Shown: positions 35,272 to 42,985 of the stretch, in pieces | Layout of the letters: each line of letters begins with the position of its first letter | Position numbering within the stretch: position 1 is the first letter of the stretch | NCBI GenBank assembly: GCA_038744685.1 | Contig: JBCDMB010000021.1 | Location: forward strand, 1-59,900 | Direction: 5' to 3' | Origin: Verrucomicrobiota bacterium | Lineage (GTDB): Bacteria > Verrucomicrobiota > Verrucomicrobiia > Opitutales > Puniceicoccaceae | Length of the DNA stretch: 59,900 bases | Position numbers and translations under genes: made by a program | Notes under the pieces: generated by a model | Told to the model about the DNA's origin: nothing | The model's database searches: none | What the model saw: the letters and a program-made list of their open reading frames with translations, nothing else

Positions 35272-35274
35272 GAA
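35216..35274. repeat. REP-like palindrome overlapping the GT2 3' end
   Basis: Outer arms CATCCGTC (35220-35227, within GTAGCATCCGTC) and GACGGATG (35263-35270, followed by AGAA) are perfectly complementary. Inside is a second hairpin CGCCGA-AGCC-TCGGCG (35238-35253). The outer ends GTAGCATC and GATGAGAA match those of the REP units at 29141 and 36566. It codes for the end of the glycosyltransferase and includes its stop. Confidence 0.75.
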
Positions 35275-35285
35275 TGGGTAGAGAG

Positions 35286-35327
35286 CGAACCTTAAACGCT
35301 CAGCTTCCAACGTTAAACGTCGCCATC
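35286..35327. repeat. Single period-7 degenerate array
   Basis: Six 7-mers in a row (CGAACCT, TAAACGC, TCAGCTT, CCAACGT, TAAACGT, CGCCATC). The middle pair, TCAGCTT-CCAACGT, matches the core of the arrays at 26471 and 27673. There is no inverted partner arm here. It begins 12 bp after the REP-like palindrome and ends 8 bp before the next gene. Confidence 0.75.
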
Positions 35328-35335
35328 TTAGCAAT

Positions 35336-36544
35336 GTGAAAGTCCTTCATGTAAGCACTTTTGACCGGGTCAATGGGGCCTCGATTGCGGCTTACCGTTT
35401 GCACCGTGCTCTACTTGCTTCTGGGGTGGATTCGGCGATGTGGGTGCAGAACAAAGTCTCTTCCGACCATGAGATCTTTGGACCCCGCTCTGGACTTTAC
35501 CGCTTTTGGAATCGATGCCGTCCGTGGATAGACCGTCTTCCCCTTGGCCTTTGTCGGGCCTTTGGTGATTATTTAGTATCCCTCGGGTGGCTCCCCAGAT
35601 TTGATTCTCACCCGATCAAGTTCTTTAGTCCTGACGTGATTCATCTCCACTGGGTTCAGGGCGGCTTCATTCCCATAGACCTCGTAGAGAAGTGGAGGGG
35701 TCTTCCGCTTTTCTGGACCTTTCACGACGAGTGGCCCTTTTCTGGATTAAGGCATTACGGGTCCGGCAACGACCAAGCGTCCAATGGAATTCTACGAAAA
35801 TGGGATCGGCGAATGCGGAGCAGGAAAAGTGAGATCTATAAGAAGGTCACTCCTATCGGTATTGCTCCGAGTCACTGGATACGTGGTCGAGCCGAGGCGA
35901 GTGAGGTTTGGGAGGATTGCCGAACGCAGGTTCTACCCAATCCGATTGATTCGAGTACTTTTTTGCCGGGAGAGAAAGGTGCGGCCCGCGAGCAGCTTGG
36001 ATTACCACAGGATCTGCCGTTGGTTCTCTTTGGTGCGGAAGCCGGAGCGTCGGACCCTCGGAAAGGTTTTGATCTCTTGCGGGAGGCCTGTGGCATCCTG
36101 TCAAAAGAGGGAGTTCGCTTTGGGTTGGTCTGCTTTGGCAATGGAAGTCAGGAAGAGGTGGGTGGAGTTCCTTGTTATTCCCTTGGATGGCTTGGGAAGG
36201 ATGAAGATCTCGCGACGGCCTACTCGGCTGCGGATCTTGTAGCATTACCGTCGCGAATGGACAACCTCCCGAATACAGGCGTTGAAGCAATTTCCTGCGG
36301 CCGGCCCGTTGTATCTTTTGCGGTTGGGGGTATACCGGAGATCGTTGAGGACGGGGTATCCGGTTTTCTGTGCGAGGCGGAAGACCCGGTTCAGCTGGCA
36401 GAAAAGATCGGCTTTCTGCTTGAAGGCGTTGTTTTGAGGTCTTCGATGGAGGTAACAGCGAGGCAAAAAGCAGTGGAGCAATTCTCGAGTCAGGTTTTGG
36501 TGCCTAAGTTTATCAAGTTGTACCAAGGAACTCTCGATCATTGA
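35336..36544 (+). CDS. Family 4 glycosyltransferase
   Basis: 402 aa from GTG 35336. N-terminus MKVLHVSTFDRVNGASIAAY then LHRALLASGVDSAMWV is typical; VIHLHWVQGGFIPIDLV and WTFHDEWPFSGLRHY match a GT4 subgroup seen in capsule and O-antigen loci; the donor site is LVALPSRMDNLPNTGVEAIS-CGRPVVSF. Retaining hexosyltransferase, cytoplasmic. The start is preceded closely by a repeat array, so no upstream coupling exists and the ribosome-binding site is weak. Confidence 0.87.
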   Translation: MKVLHVSTFDRVNGASIAAYRLHRALLASGVDSAMWVQNKVSSDHEIFGPRSGLYRFWNRCRPWIDRLPLGLCRAFGDYLVSLGWLPRFDSHPIKFFSPDVIHLHWVQGGFIPIDLVEKWRGLPLFWTFHDEWPFSGLRHYGSGNDQASNGILRKWDRRMRSRKSEIYKKVTPIGIAPSHWIRGRAEASEVWEDCRTQVLPNPIDSSTFLPGEKGAAREQLGLPQDLPLVLFGAEAGASDPRKGFDLLREACGILSKEGVRFGLVCFGNGSQEEVGGVPCYSLGWLGKDEDLATAYSAADLVALPSRMDNLPNTGVEAISCGRPVVSFAVGGIPEIVEDGVSGFLCEAEDPVQLAEKIGFLLEGVVLRSSMEVTARQKAVEQFSSQVLVPKFIKLYQGTLDH

Positions 36545-36565
36545 GAATCTCGATTGGGTAGTCTT

Positions 36566-36617
36566 GTAGCATCCCGTCGTGAGACGGATGAAGAAGCACA
36601 GGCTGACCGATGCTACC
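36566..36617. repeat. REP hairpins in GT4-GT4 gap (GTGA-loop type)
   Basis: GTAGCATCCCGTC-GTGA-GACGGATG at 36566-36590 forms a hairpin with one bulged C. A second half unit, GACCGATGCTAC (about 36605-36616), is the inverted end GTAGCATCGGTC without its hairpin partner. Together they fill the gap before the next start codon. Confidence 0.7.
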
Positions 36618-36625
36618 GAACGGTA

Positions 36626-37861
36626 ATGGTTAAAGAATCAGAATGGATATTCATCGGAAGCGTTTATCCTGAGAGTTGGGAAGAACGGTTTGACGTTGGT
36701 TCTTCCCCGACGATTGATGTTCAGCGGTCCCTTCTTGCTGCGATGGGCCGTGCAGGGTGGAAGGCAAATACGATCCTAACGACTCCCCCGATTTCCCGAT
36801 TTCCAAAGGACCGGTTTCAGTCCTTTCCCCGATCATTGGAAGGGAGGGTGGAAGGTCAGGAGGATGCATCTTTGATATCTTTGGGGTGGAACAATTTGGA
36901 ACCGCTCAAGACGATCGGAATCACGTCGGACACAAGGGCATTTTTGCGACGCTGGAGCGAGCGGGTTCGGCGGGAGGGAAAACAGCCACGGGTCCTCGTT
37001 TACAATCTTGGCCCCACTCATGAACAGGGTGGATTTCTTGCGGGAATGGTTCGGGCGTTGAGGTTGCCGACTTTTCCAATCGTTACGGACTTGGACTATC
37101 CCGGTGATCAGTCAGTTTCTATTCGACGGCAACGGTTTCGGTGGCAGGTGCGGTTATTGAAAAGCGTAAATGGGTTCGCCGCTTTCAACCCGAGGGTGAT
37201 CGAAGATTTTGGAGGAGGGAAACGAACCCTCCACTTGTCAGGCATAGTCCCGGACGTGAGTTTATTTGAGACCCTCAACAATCTACCTCCAAAAGGTCCT
37301 GATGATCAGCCGCCGTTGTTCCTATATGCGGGTTCATTGAATCGACCACGGGGTATTCAGCTTCTCTTGGACGCATTTCGTGGACTGCCGCCCGGATGTG
37401 CGCGATTGAGAGTCACCGGACGGGGGCCTGATGAACAGATGGTTCGGCGGGCGGTAGATGAAGATCCCAGCATTGAGTATGGTGGCTTTCTGGAATCCAA
37501 CGAGGAGCGCATTCAGAAAATTCGGGAGGCCGATATTCTGGTCAACCCCCACCTCATTGATCTTCCGGAAGCCCGCTACCTCTTTCCATCGAAACTCGGT
37601 GAGTATCTCGTGTCCGGTCGTTTGGTTGTGACCACATTACTTCCCGGGATGGATGGTTTCCCTCTTGATTCGATGGTCGTCTCGAAAAGTGACTCGGTAG
37701 AGTCTTTCAAGGATGCGCTGCAGGCGGCCTTGGAAATGAATGGCGATGTAAGAAAGGCCCAGGCCGAAAAGGCTCGGGCATGGGCGAGAGTCGCTTTCGA
37801 TTGGGATCAAAATGCGGAGAAGCTTTTGAGTTTTTTGAGAGAGTGGGAAAGCAGTTTGTAG
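36626..37861 (+). CDS. Family 4-like glycosyltransferase
   Basis: 411 aa from ATG 36626; the open frame back to 36554 would translate the REP hairpin and is not used. PIVTDLDYPGDQSVSIRRQR and GFAAFNPRVIEDFGG lie in the first domain; LFLYAGSLNRPRGIQLLLDA, the second-domain strand; RKIREADILVNPHLIDLPEARYLF-type loop followed by PSKLGEYLVSGRLVVTTLLP gives the GT4 donor site with the acidic residues. Ten bases separate it from the next GT4 gene. Confidence 0.78.
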   Translation: MVKESEWIFIGSVYPESWEERFDVGSSPTIDVQRSLLAAMGRAGWKANTILTTPPISRFPKDRFQSFPRSLEGRVEGQEDASLISLGWNNLEPLKTIGITSDTRAFLRRWSERVRREGKQPRVLVYNLGPTHEQGGFLAGMVRALRLPTFPIVTDLDYPGDQSVSIRRQRFRWQVRLLKSVNGFAAFNPRVIEDFGGGKRTLHLSGIVPDVSLFETLNNLPPKGPDDQPPLFLYAGSLNRPRGIQLLLDAFRGLPPGCARLRVTGRGPDEQMVRRAVDEDPSIEYGGFLESNEERIQKIREADILVNPHLIDLPEARYLFPSKLGEYLVSGRLVVTTLLPGMDGFPLDSMVVSKSDSVESFKDALQAALEMNGDVRKAQAEKARAWARVAFDWDQNAEKLLSFLREWESSL

Positions 37862-37871
37862 ATCGTCCGGG

Positions 37872-38954
37872 ATGAGGGTGGTTCACGTCATCAACCGTTT
37901 GATCGGAGGCGGTGCGGAGGTGATGGTTCCACTGATTCATCGTTGTCACTTATCGGACGGAATCGACTCGTGGATCGTTAGTATGGAGACTCCCGATGAC
38001 AGGGATACAGATCGGGTAGTTGCCTTCGGTGAAAAAGTTCCCCGATGGAAAGAGCTGTTTCTTTTAAGGGATATCCTTCGCAAGATGGATCAGGAGGCGC
38101 CGATCAATCTGATCCATACCCACCTCACCCAAAGTCAGCTTTTCGCCAAGTGGGCGGCCCGGGGTCTCTCGAAGCGGCCTCTTTTAGTCACCACGGAGCA
38201 CGATACCCATAACCGCCGCAGAAATCTTCCCTTTGGTAAGGTGTTCGACCGTTTCTTATACTCTGGATACGACCAGATCTTTTGCATCAGCGAAGGAGTT
38301 CAAGAGTCTATGGAAGAGTGGATTCCAGATCTCAGTCAAAAGCTGGTCACGGTTCCGAATGGGGTAGAGCTTGAACCCCTTCTCGATATTGAACGAGACG
38401 GCAACGGCCAGAACCCAGTTCGATTTCTTTCGATGGGTCGATTGATTGAGAAAAAGAACTTCGATACGACCATCCGCGCTCTCGCGTCACTCGCGCAATT
38501 GGATTGGGAATACACTATTGTTGGAGAGGGGGAAGAGCTCGATTCGTGGAAGAGTTTGGCTTCTGAACTTAGAGTTGAAAACCGGGTAACGTTTGTCGGC
38601 TATACGAAAGATACCGTGCCCTACTACAGGGCAAACGATGTCTTTCTCTTACCTTCTCTTTGGGAGGGATTTGGATTGGTCGCTGCCGAAGCAATGGGGG
38701 CAGGGATGCCAGTTCTCGCCTCGGATGTTCCAGGTTTGGCGGAAGTGGTTGGGAAAGATGGAAAAGCAGGACAGCTTCTTCCCCCCGGGAAGGTGGATGT
38801 TTGGGCGGCCGCAATTCGACACCTCATCGAGAACCCGGCGGATCGTCGACGGATCGGAATGTTTGGTCGAGAACGCTCAAAAGACTATTCCGTTGCAGAG
38901 ACAGCGAAAGGCTACCGTCGTCACTACGATCATCTGTTGAAGGGGGAGCTATGA
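37872..38954 (+). CDS. Family 4 glycosyltransferase
   Basis: 360 aa. MRVVHVINRLIGGGAEVMVP at the N-terminus, LIHTHLTQSQLFAKWAARGL, LVTTEHDTHNRRRN, KLVTVPNGVELEP, FLSMGRLIEKKNFDTTIRAL and LPSLWEGFGLVAAEAMGAGM are classic GT4 motifs, with E-x7-E in EGFGLVAAE. Retaining cytoplasmic transferase. The stop overlaps the following start as ATGA. Confidence 0.9.
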   Translation: MRVVHVINRLIGGGAEVMVPLIHRCHLSDGIDSWIVSMETPDDRDTDRVVAFGEKVPRWKELFLLRDILRKMDQEAPINLIHTHLTQSQLFAKWAARGLSKRPLLVTTEHDTHNRRRNLPFGKVFDRFLYSGYDQIFCISEGVQESMEEWIPDLSQKLVTVPNGVELEPLLDIERDGNGQNPVRFLSMGRLIEKKNFDTTIRALASLAQLDWEYTIVGEGEELDSWKSLASELRVENRVTFVGYTKDTVPYYRANDVFLLPSLWEGFGLVAAEAMGAGMPVLASDVPGLAEVVGKDGKAGQLLPPGKVDVWAAAIRHLIENPADRRRIGMFGRERSKDYSVAETAKGYRRHYDHLLKGEL

Positions 38955-40339
38955 GAAATCGATCAGAACTCTCATTGGCAATTTTCCTTCTCGTTGCTGG
39001 ATATTCGTTAGTAGCTGGTCTTTTGGTGCAGCTGGTCATCGCGCCGAGAATCGACCCCGGATTATTGGGATCGATTGGGCTGATCCCCGGATTGGATACT
39101 GCCAGCTTCCACGAAATGGCCGTTTCTATGGCCTCCGCGATGAAAGAAGAAGGTTGGTCTGCATGGGAGTGGAACCCCGGTTGGTCGGCAAATCAACCTG
39201 TGGGTGTGATGGCAGTCTTCTACTACTATCTGGGCGCGTCACCTCTCGTGTTGCTCCCGTTCAATGCCTTTGTCCATGGAGCATCTGCTGTCGTTCTGTT
39301 TCACCTGATTCATCAGCTGGGATTTTCGTTCCGGGAGTCAATCGCGGGTGTTCTTCCATTTTCGTTCCTTCCTTCAACGCTTACTTGGGTGACGCAGTTT
39401 CATAAAGATGGCATCTACTGCCTTGGACTATTTGTTCTCCTCTTGGGCTGCGTCACCATTCTAAAGGCGAACCGGCTCGGGTTCTATGGAGTCGGTTTAG
39501 TTGGGATGGTTGCTGGAGGTATTTTGATGGCTACCATGCGAGGATATAGCACGACTCTGGTAGTCGTTGCGATCGGTCTTGCTTCTATACTGGTTGTTCT
39601 ACCTTCGCTTATTCGCTGCGGTAAGGGGCAACGATCGCAGGTTCTTGGATCCTTCGCCTGCCTTCTCCTCGGATCGGTTCTATTGATTCCGTTTGCAGGA
39701 ACAAAGGGTGGGGAAGTAAGCCAAGACAGGGTGGTCAGGGTAGACTCATCCGAAGAAGGCAGTGCCCCGAATTCTACCGATCAATGGACCTCTCAGGAGA
39801 ACGAAAACTACATTCCACCAGCCACTCCATGGATTACCTCCGATTGGCTTCCGTCCTCGGTGGACAGTGCGTTTCACCGCCTGATCCACAACCGAACGGT
39901 TTTCCTTTGGATGTTTCCGGACGCTGGAAGCATTGTGGATGGAGAAAGGAAATTCGACAGTGTTGGATCGGTAGTAGCTTATGCACCCCGCGCACTTCTA
40001 ATCGGACTCTTCTCTCCATTTCCAAACTCTTGGTTAGGAGAAGCCAGGAGTCCAACGGGTGGTCTTCAGCGCAGGGTAGCTGCCATTGAAACGCTGCTGG
40101 GTTATCTTTTACTCGTTGGAGCGGGTTCCGGGCTGATTCTGACGAGAAGCCGAAACTTGATTTTCGTGCTGCTGGTATCACTTCTTCTCGTCGTCGTTTT
40201 AGTCTATCCGGTGCCTGCGATTGGTTCCCTTTTCCGACTTAGGTTTGGACCCTTTTCTCTCTTTCTGGGAGTTGGCCTCGCGTTTCTGTTTCGGTACTTT
40301 TGGAAGTGTCGGGAAATGAGATCGAGGGTTCCCCGGTGA
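38951..40339 (+). CDS. Polytopic membrane protein of glycan locus (GT-C-like)
   Basis: 462 aa from ATG 38951 (ATGA overlap); the frame is open to 38660 but overlaps the GT4 gene and is rejected. About nine to eleven hydrophobic segments: IFLLVAGYSLVAGLLVQLVI first, then a periplasmic loop with DTASFHEMAVSMASAMKEEG, and a large loop around SQENENYIPPATPWITSDWL. The layout resembles GT39-type or polymerase-like membrane proteins. I cannot tell a transferase from a polymerase. A 3-4 bp overlap joins it to the next gene. Confidence 0.6.
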   Translation: MRNRSELSLAIFLLVAGYSLVAGLLVQLVIAPRIDPGLLGSIGLIPGLDTASFHEMAVSMASAMKEEGWSAWEWNPGWSANQPVGVMAVFYYYLGASPLVLLPFNAFVHGASAVVLFHLIHQLGFSFRESIAGVLPFSFLPSTLTWVTQFHKDGIYCLGLFVLLLGCVTILKANRLGFYGVGLVGMVAGGILMATMRGYSTTLVVVAIGLASILVVLPSLIRCGKGQRSQVLGSFACLLLGSVLLIPFAGTKGGEVSQDRVVRVDSSEEGSAPNSTDQWTSQENENYIPPATPWITSDWLPSSVDSAFHRLIHNRTVFLWMFPDAGSIVDGERKFDSVGSVVAYAPRALLIGLFSPFPNSWLGEARSPTGGLQRRVAAIETLLGYLLLVGAGSGLILTRSRNLIFVLLVSLLLVVVLVYPVPAIGSLFRLRFGPFSLFLGVGLAFLFRYFWKCREMRSRVPR

Positions 40340-41499
40340 AAATGCCTCGGACAATGGGTTTCTTTGCGAATACCAGCTGGTATCTCGCGAACTTCCGGAT
40401 GGGTCTACTGAAAGCGGCCCAAGCGAGAGGGATTAGAGTCATTGCCATTGCCCCTTTGGATGACTATTCATCCAGCTTCGAAGAAGAGGGCCTGGAGTTT
40501 CGGGCGGTATCTCTCGTGCGGCGTAACTATAATCCGATTCGAAAGTGGGAAACCGTTCGGGATCTGAAACGAATCTACCGCCAAGAGAAGATCGATCTTG
40601 TCCATTTCTTTACGCTCGAAGCCATCCTCACCGGAACTATGGCTGCGGGGCGTTCGGGTCCGAAGGTCATTCACTCCGTTACCGGAATGGGCTTCATCTA
40701 TGCGGGAAGTTCAATGTCTCGACGACTGCTGAGAATGGGGCTCGAACCGCTTTTGGCCGGATGCCTTCGCTGTGGTCCGGTCCTCGTTGAGAATCCGGCC
40801 GATCAAAGAACCGTTGAGAAGATTCTTGGGGAAAAGAAGCGGTTCTCGATCGAGTGTGTTCCTGGGGGTGGAGTTGATATCGAGAAGTTTCATCCGAGCG
40901 GGTCCGAACATTTGGATCCTTCATCGGGGAGCGTCCGCTTTCTCGTGGCGGGTCGACTCCTAAAGGACAAGGGGGCTGGTCTTTTTGTCGAGGCAGTCCG
41001 CCGCTACAGCGGACCGTCGGCAGAGTTTTACCTTGCTGGATTACCGGACGAAGGGAACCCGGATTCCTATCTTCTTTCGGAAGTAGAAGAGTGGGAAACC
41101 ACACCGGGTTTTCATTGGCTACGGAATGTCGATGACATGGCGTCTCTTCTAAGATCGGTGGATGTCCTCGTCCATCCAACTTTCTACGGAGAAGGTCTAC
41201 CGAGGATCATCATGGAAGCCCAGGCATGCGGTAAGCCGGTGATCACTACCAACATTCCGGCTTGCGCCGAAGCGGTTGAAGAGGGGAAGAATGGTTGGGT
41301 GATCGATCAAAAAGACCCCGATCTTCTTGCAAAGAAAATGTGCGCGGCTGCTCAATCGAAAGACTTGAGACGTGAAATGGGTTCCCGAAATCGGTTGATG
41401 GCTGAGGAAAAGTTCTCTGAGGAAGTGGCGACCGCGAAGACATTGATGGCCTACCGGGCGCACTATCCGGACTGGGATCCGGAAAATTGCAGATCATGA
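40336..41499 (+). CDS. Family 4 glycosyltransferase
   Basis: 387 aa from GTG 40336, overlapping the previous stop; ATG 40342 is an alternative. TMGFFANTSWYLANFRMGLL is the opening of GT4 enzymes that often precede a WbaP-like gene; VHFFTLEAILTGTMAAGRSG, HSVTGMGFIYAG, VPGGGVDIEKFHPSG, FLVAGRLLKDKGAGLFVEAV, and LVHPTFYGEGLPRIIMEAQA-CGKPVITT (E-x7-E). It probably adds the second sugar to the lipid-linked first sugar made by the following gene product. Confidence 0.88.
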   Translation: MKMPRTMGFFANTSWYLANFRMGLLKAAQARGIRVIAIAPLDDYSSSFEEEGLEFRAVSLVRRNYNPIRKWETVRDLKRIYRQEKIDLVHFFTLEAILTGTMAAGRSGPKVIHSVTGMGFIYAGSSMSRRLLRMGLEPLLAGCLRCGPVLVENPADQRTVEKILGEKKRFSIECVPGGGVDIEKFHPSGSEHLDPSSGSVRFLVAGRLLKDKGAGLFVEAVRRYSGPSAEFYLAGLPDEGNPDSYLLSEVEEWETTPGFHWLRNVDDMASLLRSVDVLVHPTFYGEGLPRIIMEAQACGKPVITTNIPACAEAVEEGKNGWVIDQKDPDLLAKKMCAAAQSKDLRREMGSRNRLMAEEKFSEEVATAKTLMAYRAHYPDWDPENCRS

Positions 41500-42875
41500 G
41501 CCCTGACGAAAAAGCTATGGCTGGATCACGCGTCCAGAGCCGAACGGATTGGTATTTTGGTGGAAGGATGTGGCTGGTCATCGATTTTGCTGCGGGTCTT
41601 TTGGCCATCCTGCTGGCTTACTGGCTAAACCCGGATCTGACGCTTGGATGGGAATCTTCCTTCGCTGGCCAGCCCGGTGCTTATCCGGCGGCGCTTGGGT
41701 TCGGAGTGCTTCTGGCACTGGTGGCGGATATCAACGGATTGCACGATCCACTTCGTCAGCAAAGGCTTTGGCCGGTTACCCTTCGAATAATTTCAGCCCT
41801 CGCAGTCACTATGTTGCTTGCTGTGGTGATTCTTTACGCACTGGCACTGCAGCAACTCGGACGAACGGTATCCCTTCAAGCCTTCATTTGTGCGGGTTTG
41901 GTTATGGGACTGGCCCGAATTGCGCTCTATCGCATTCAAGGTCTGAGTAGGCGCAGAATTCTTCTGCTGCTGGGAAGAGAGAAGAGAGAGGGTTTGCGGA
42001 AGAGGATTGAAGAGAGTGGATTACCCTTTCGGGTGGCGGATTTGCCCGATTCCTTTGACGACTCCATAGAGAGCAGTCGTCTGATGGAACTTTGCCGAAA
42101 ATTGCGAATCGATGAGGTAGTCGTGCCCGAGCAGTCGGGAGATTCTGATGCAGTTCCAATCTGGATGGAGTGTTTGGAAAGTGGAATTCAGGTCTCCCAT
42201 GTGAGGGCGTTTGTCGAACGTTATTTCTACTGGGTAGATTGTTCAGATGTCGGGCCGAACTGGTTCCTTGAGCTGGATCTGCGCCTGACTCATCCGGTTT
42301 ACCATCGATGGAAGCGACTTTCGGATATTCTTCTGGCAGGGATCGGACTAGTTTTAGCGATACCCCTTCTTGTCGTATTTTTGGTCTGTATTTGGTTGGA
42401 AACAGGGCGGCCTCTTTTCTTCCGTCAGACAAGGGTGGGACTGAGGGAGAGGCCGTTTTCGATTTGGAAACTGCGAACGATATCCGTGCTGCGCGAAGAG
42501 GAGACTCGGGATTCGGACCGTCTTCACGATTTTCGCGTGACTAGAATTGGCTACCTATTGCGTCGAAGTCGGCTCGACGAAGTTCCGCAATTTTGGAATA
42601 TATTGAAAGGGGACATGTCCTTCATCGGGCCAAGGCCAGAGTGGCTTGATGTCGCGGAGGATCTGGAGAAACGGGTCCCGTTTTATCCTTATCGTTCATT
42701 GGTAAAGCCGGGTCTCACTGGTTGGGCGCAGATCAACTACGGCTATGCGGAAAGCGATGAGGAGGTGAGGGAGAAACTGGGGTTTGACCTCTACTACATC
42801 AAAAATGCTTCCGTTCTCCTCGACCTGCAGATCTTGATCCGGACGATTGGATCGATCATGCGGGGAAGTCGATAG
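41496..42875 (+). CDS. Polyprenyl-phosphate hexose-1-phosphate transferase (WbaP/WcaJ family)
   Basis: 459 aa from ATG 41496 (ATGA overlap). Four to five N-terminal membrane segments, a middle soluble part, then the catalytic bacterial sugar transferase domain from about residue 270: HRWKRLSDILLAGIGLVLAI (re-entrant helix), FFRQTRVGLRERPFSIWKLR, RLDEVPQFWNILKGDMSFIG-PRPEW with the catalytic Asp-Glu pair, and YRSLVKPGLTGWAQINYGYA. It moves a hexose-1-phosphate from a UDP-sugar to undecaprenyl phosphate, the first step of chain assembly. It is the only initiating enzyme visible in the window. Confidence 0.92.
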   Translation: MSPDEKAMAGSRVQSRTDWYFGGRMWLVIDFAAGLLAILLAYWLNPDLTLGWESSFAGQPGAYPAALGFGVLLALVADINGLHDPLRQQRLWPVTLRIISALAVTMLLAVVILYALALQQLGRTVSLQAFICAGLVMGLARIALYRIQGLSRRRILLLLGREKREGLRKRIEESGLPFRVADLPDSFDDSIESSRLMELCRKLRIDEVVVPEQSGDSDAVPIWMECLESGIQVSHVRAFVERYFYWVDCSDVGPNWFLELDLRLTHPVYHRWKRLSDILLAGIGLVLAIPLLVVFLVCIWLETGRPLFFRQTRVGLRERPFSIWKLRTISVLREEETRDSDRLHDFRVTRIGYLLRRSRLDEVPQFWNILKGDMSFIGPRPEWLDVAEDLEKRVPFYPYRSLVKPGLTGWAQINYGYAESDEEVREKLGFDLYYIKNASVLLDLQILIRTIGSIMRGSR

Positions 42876-42895
42876 CAATGAGAATCGGAAGATGG

Positions 42896-42944
42896 CGAAC
42901 GCCAAACGCCTAGCTTTCAACGTCGAACGCTGAACACTCGCTCT
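42896..42944. repeat. Single period-7 degenerate array
   Basis: Seven 7-mers (CGAACGC, CAAACGC, CTAGCTT, TCAACGT, CGAACGC, TGAACAC, TCGCTCT). The third and fourth units match the core CTT-yCAACGT of the other arrays. It starts 20 bp after the WbaP-like gene and ends 41 bp before the next gene. No inverted partner arm is present. Confidence 0.75.
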
Positions 42945-42985
42945 CAGTTCCAGAGTAGTTTGATTACTACTGAGGAAATTTTCTG

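Noticed and set aside
38660-38950. N-terminal extension of the 38951 membrane protein by 97 residues
   Set aside because: The added part is Arg/Ser/Gly-rich, overlaps a clear GT4 gene, and the ATGA start at 38951 gives a normal membrane-protein N-terminus.
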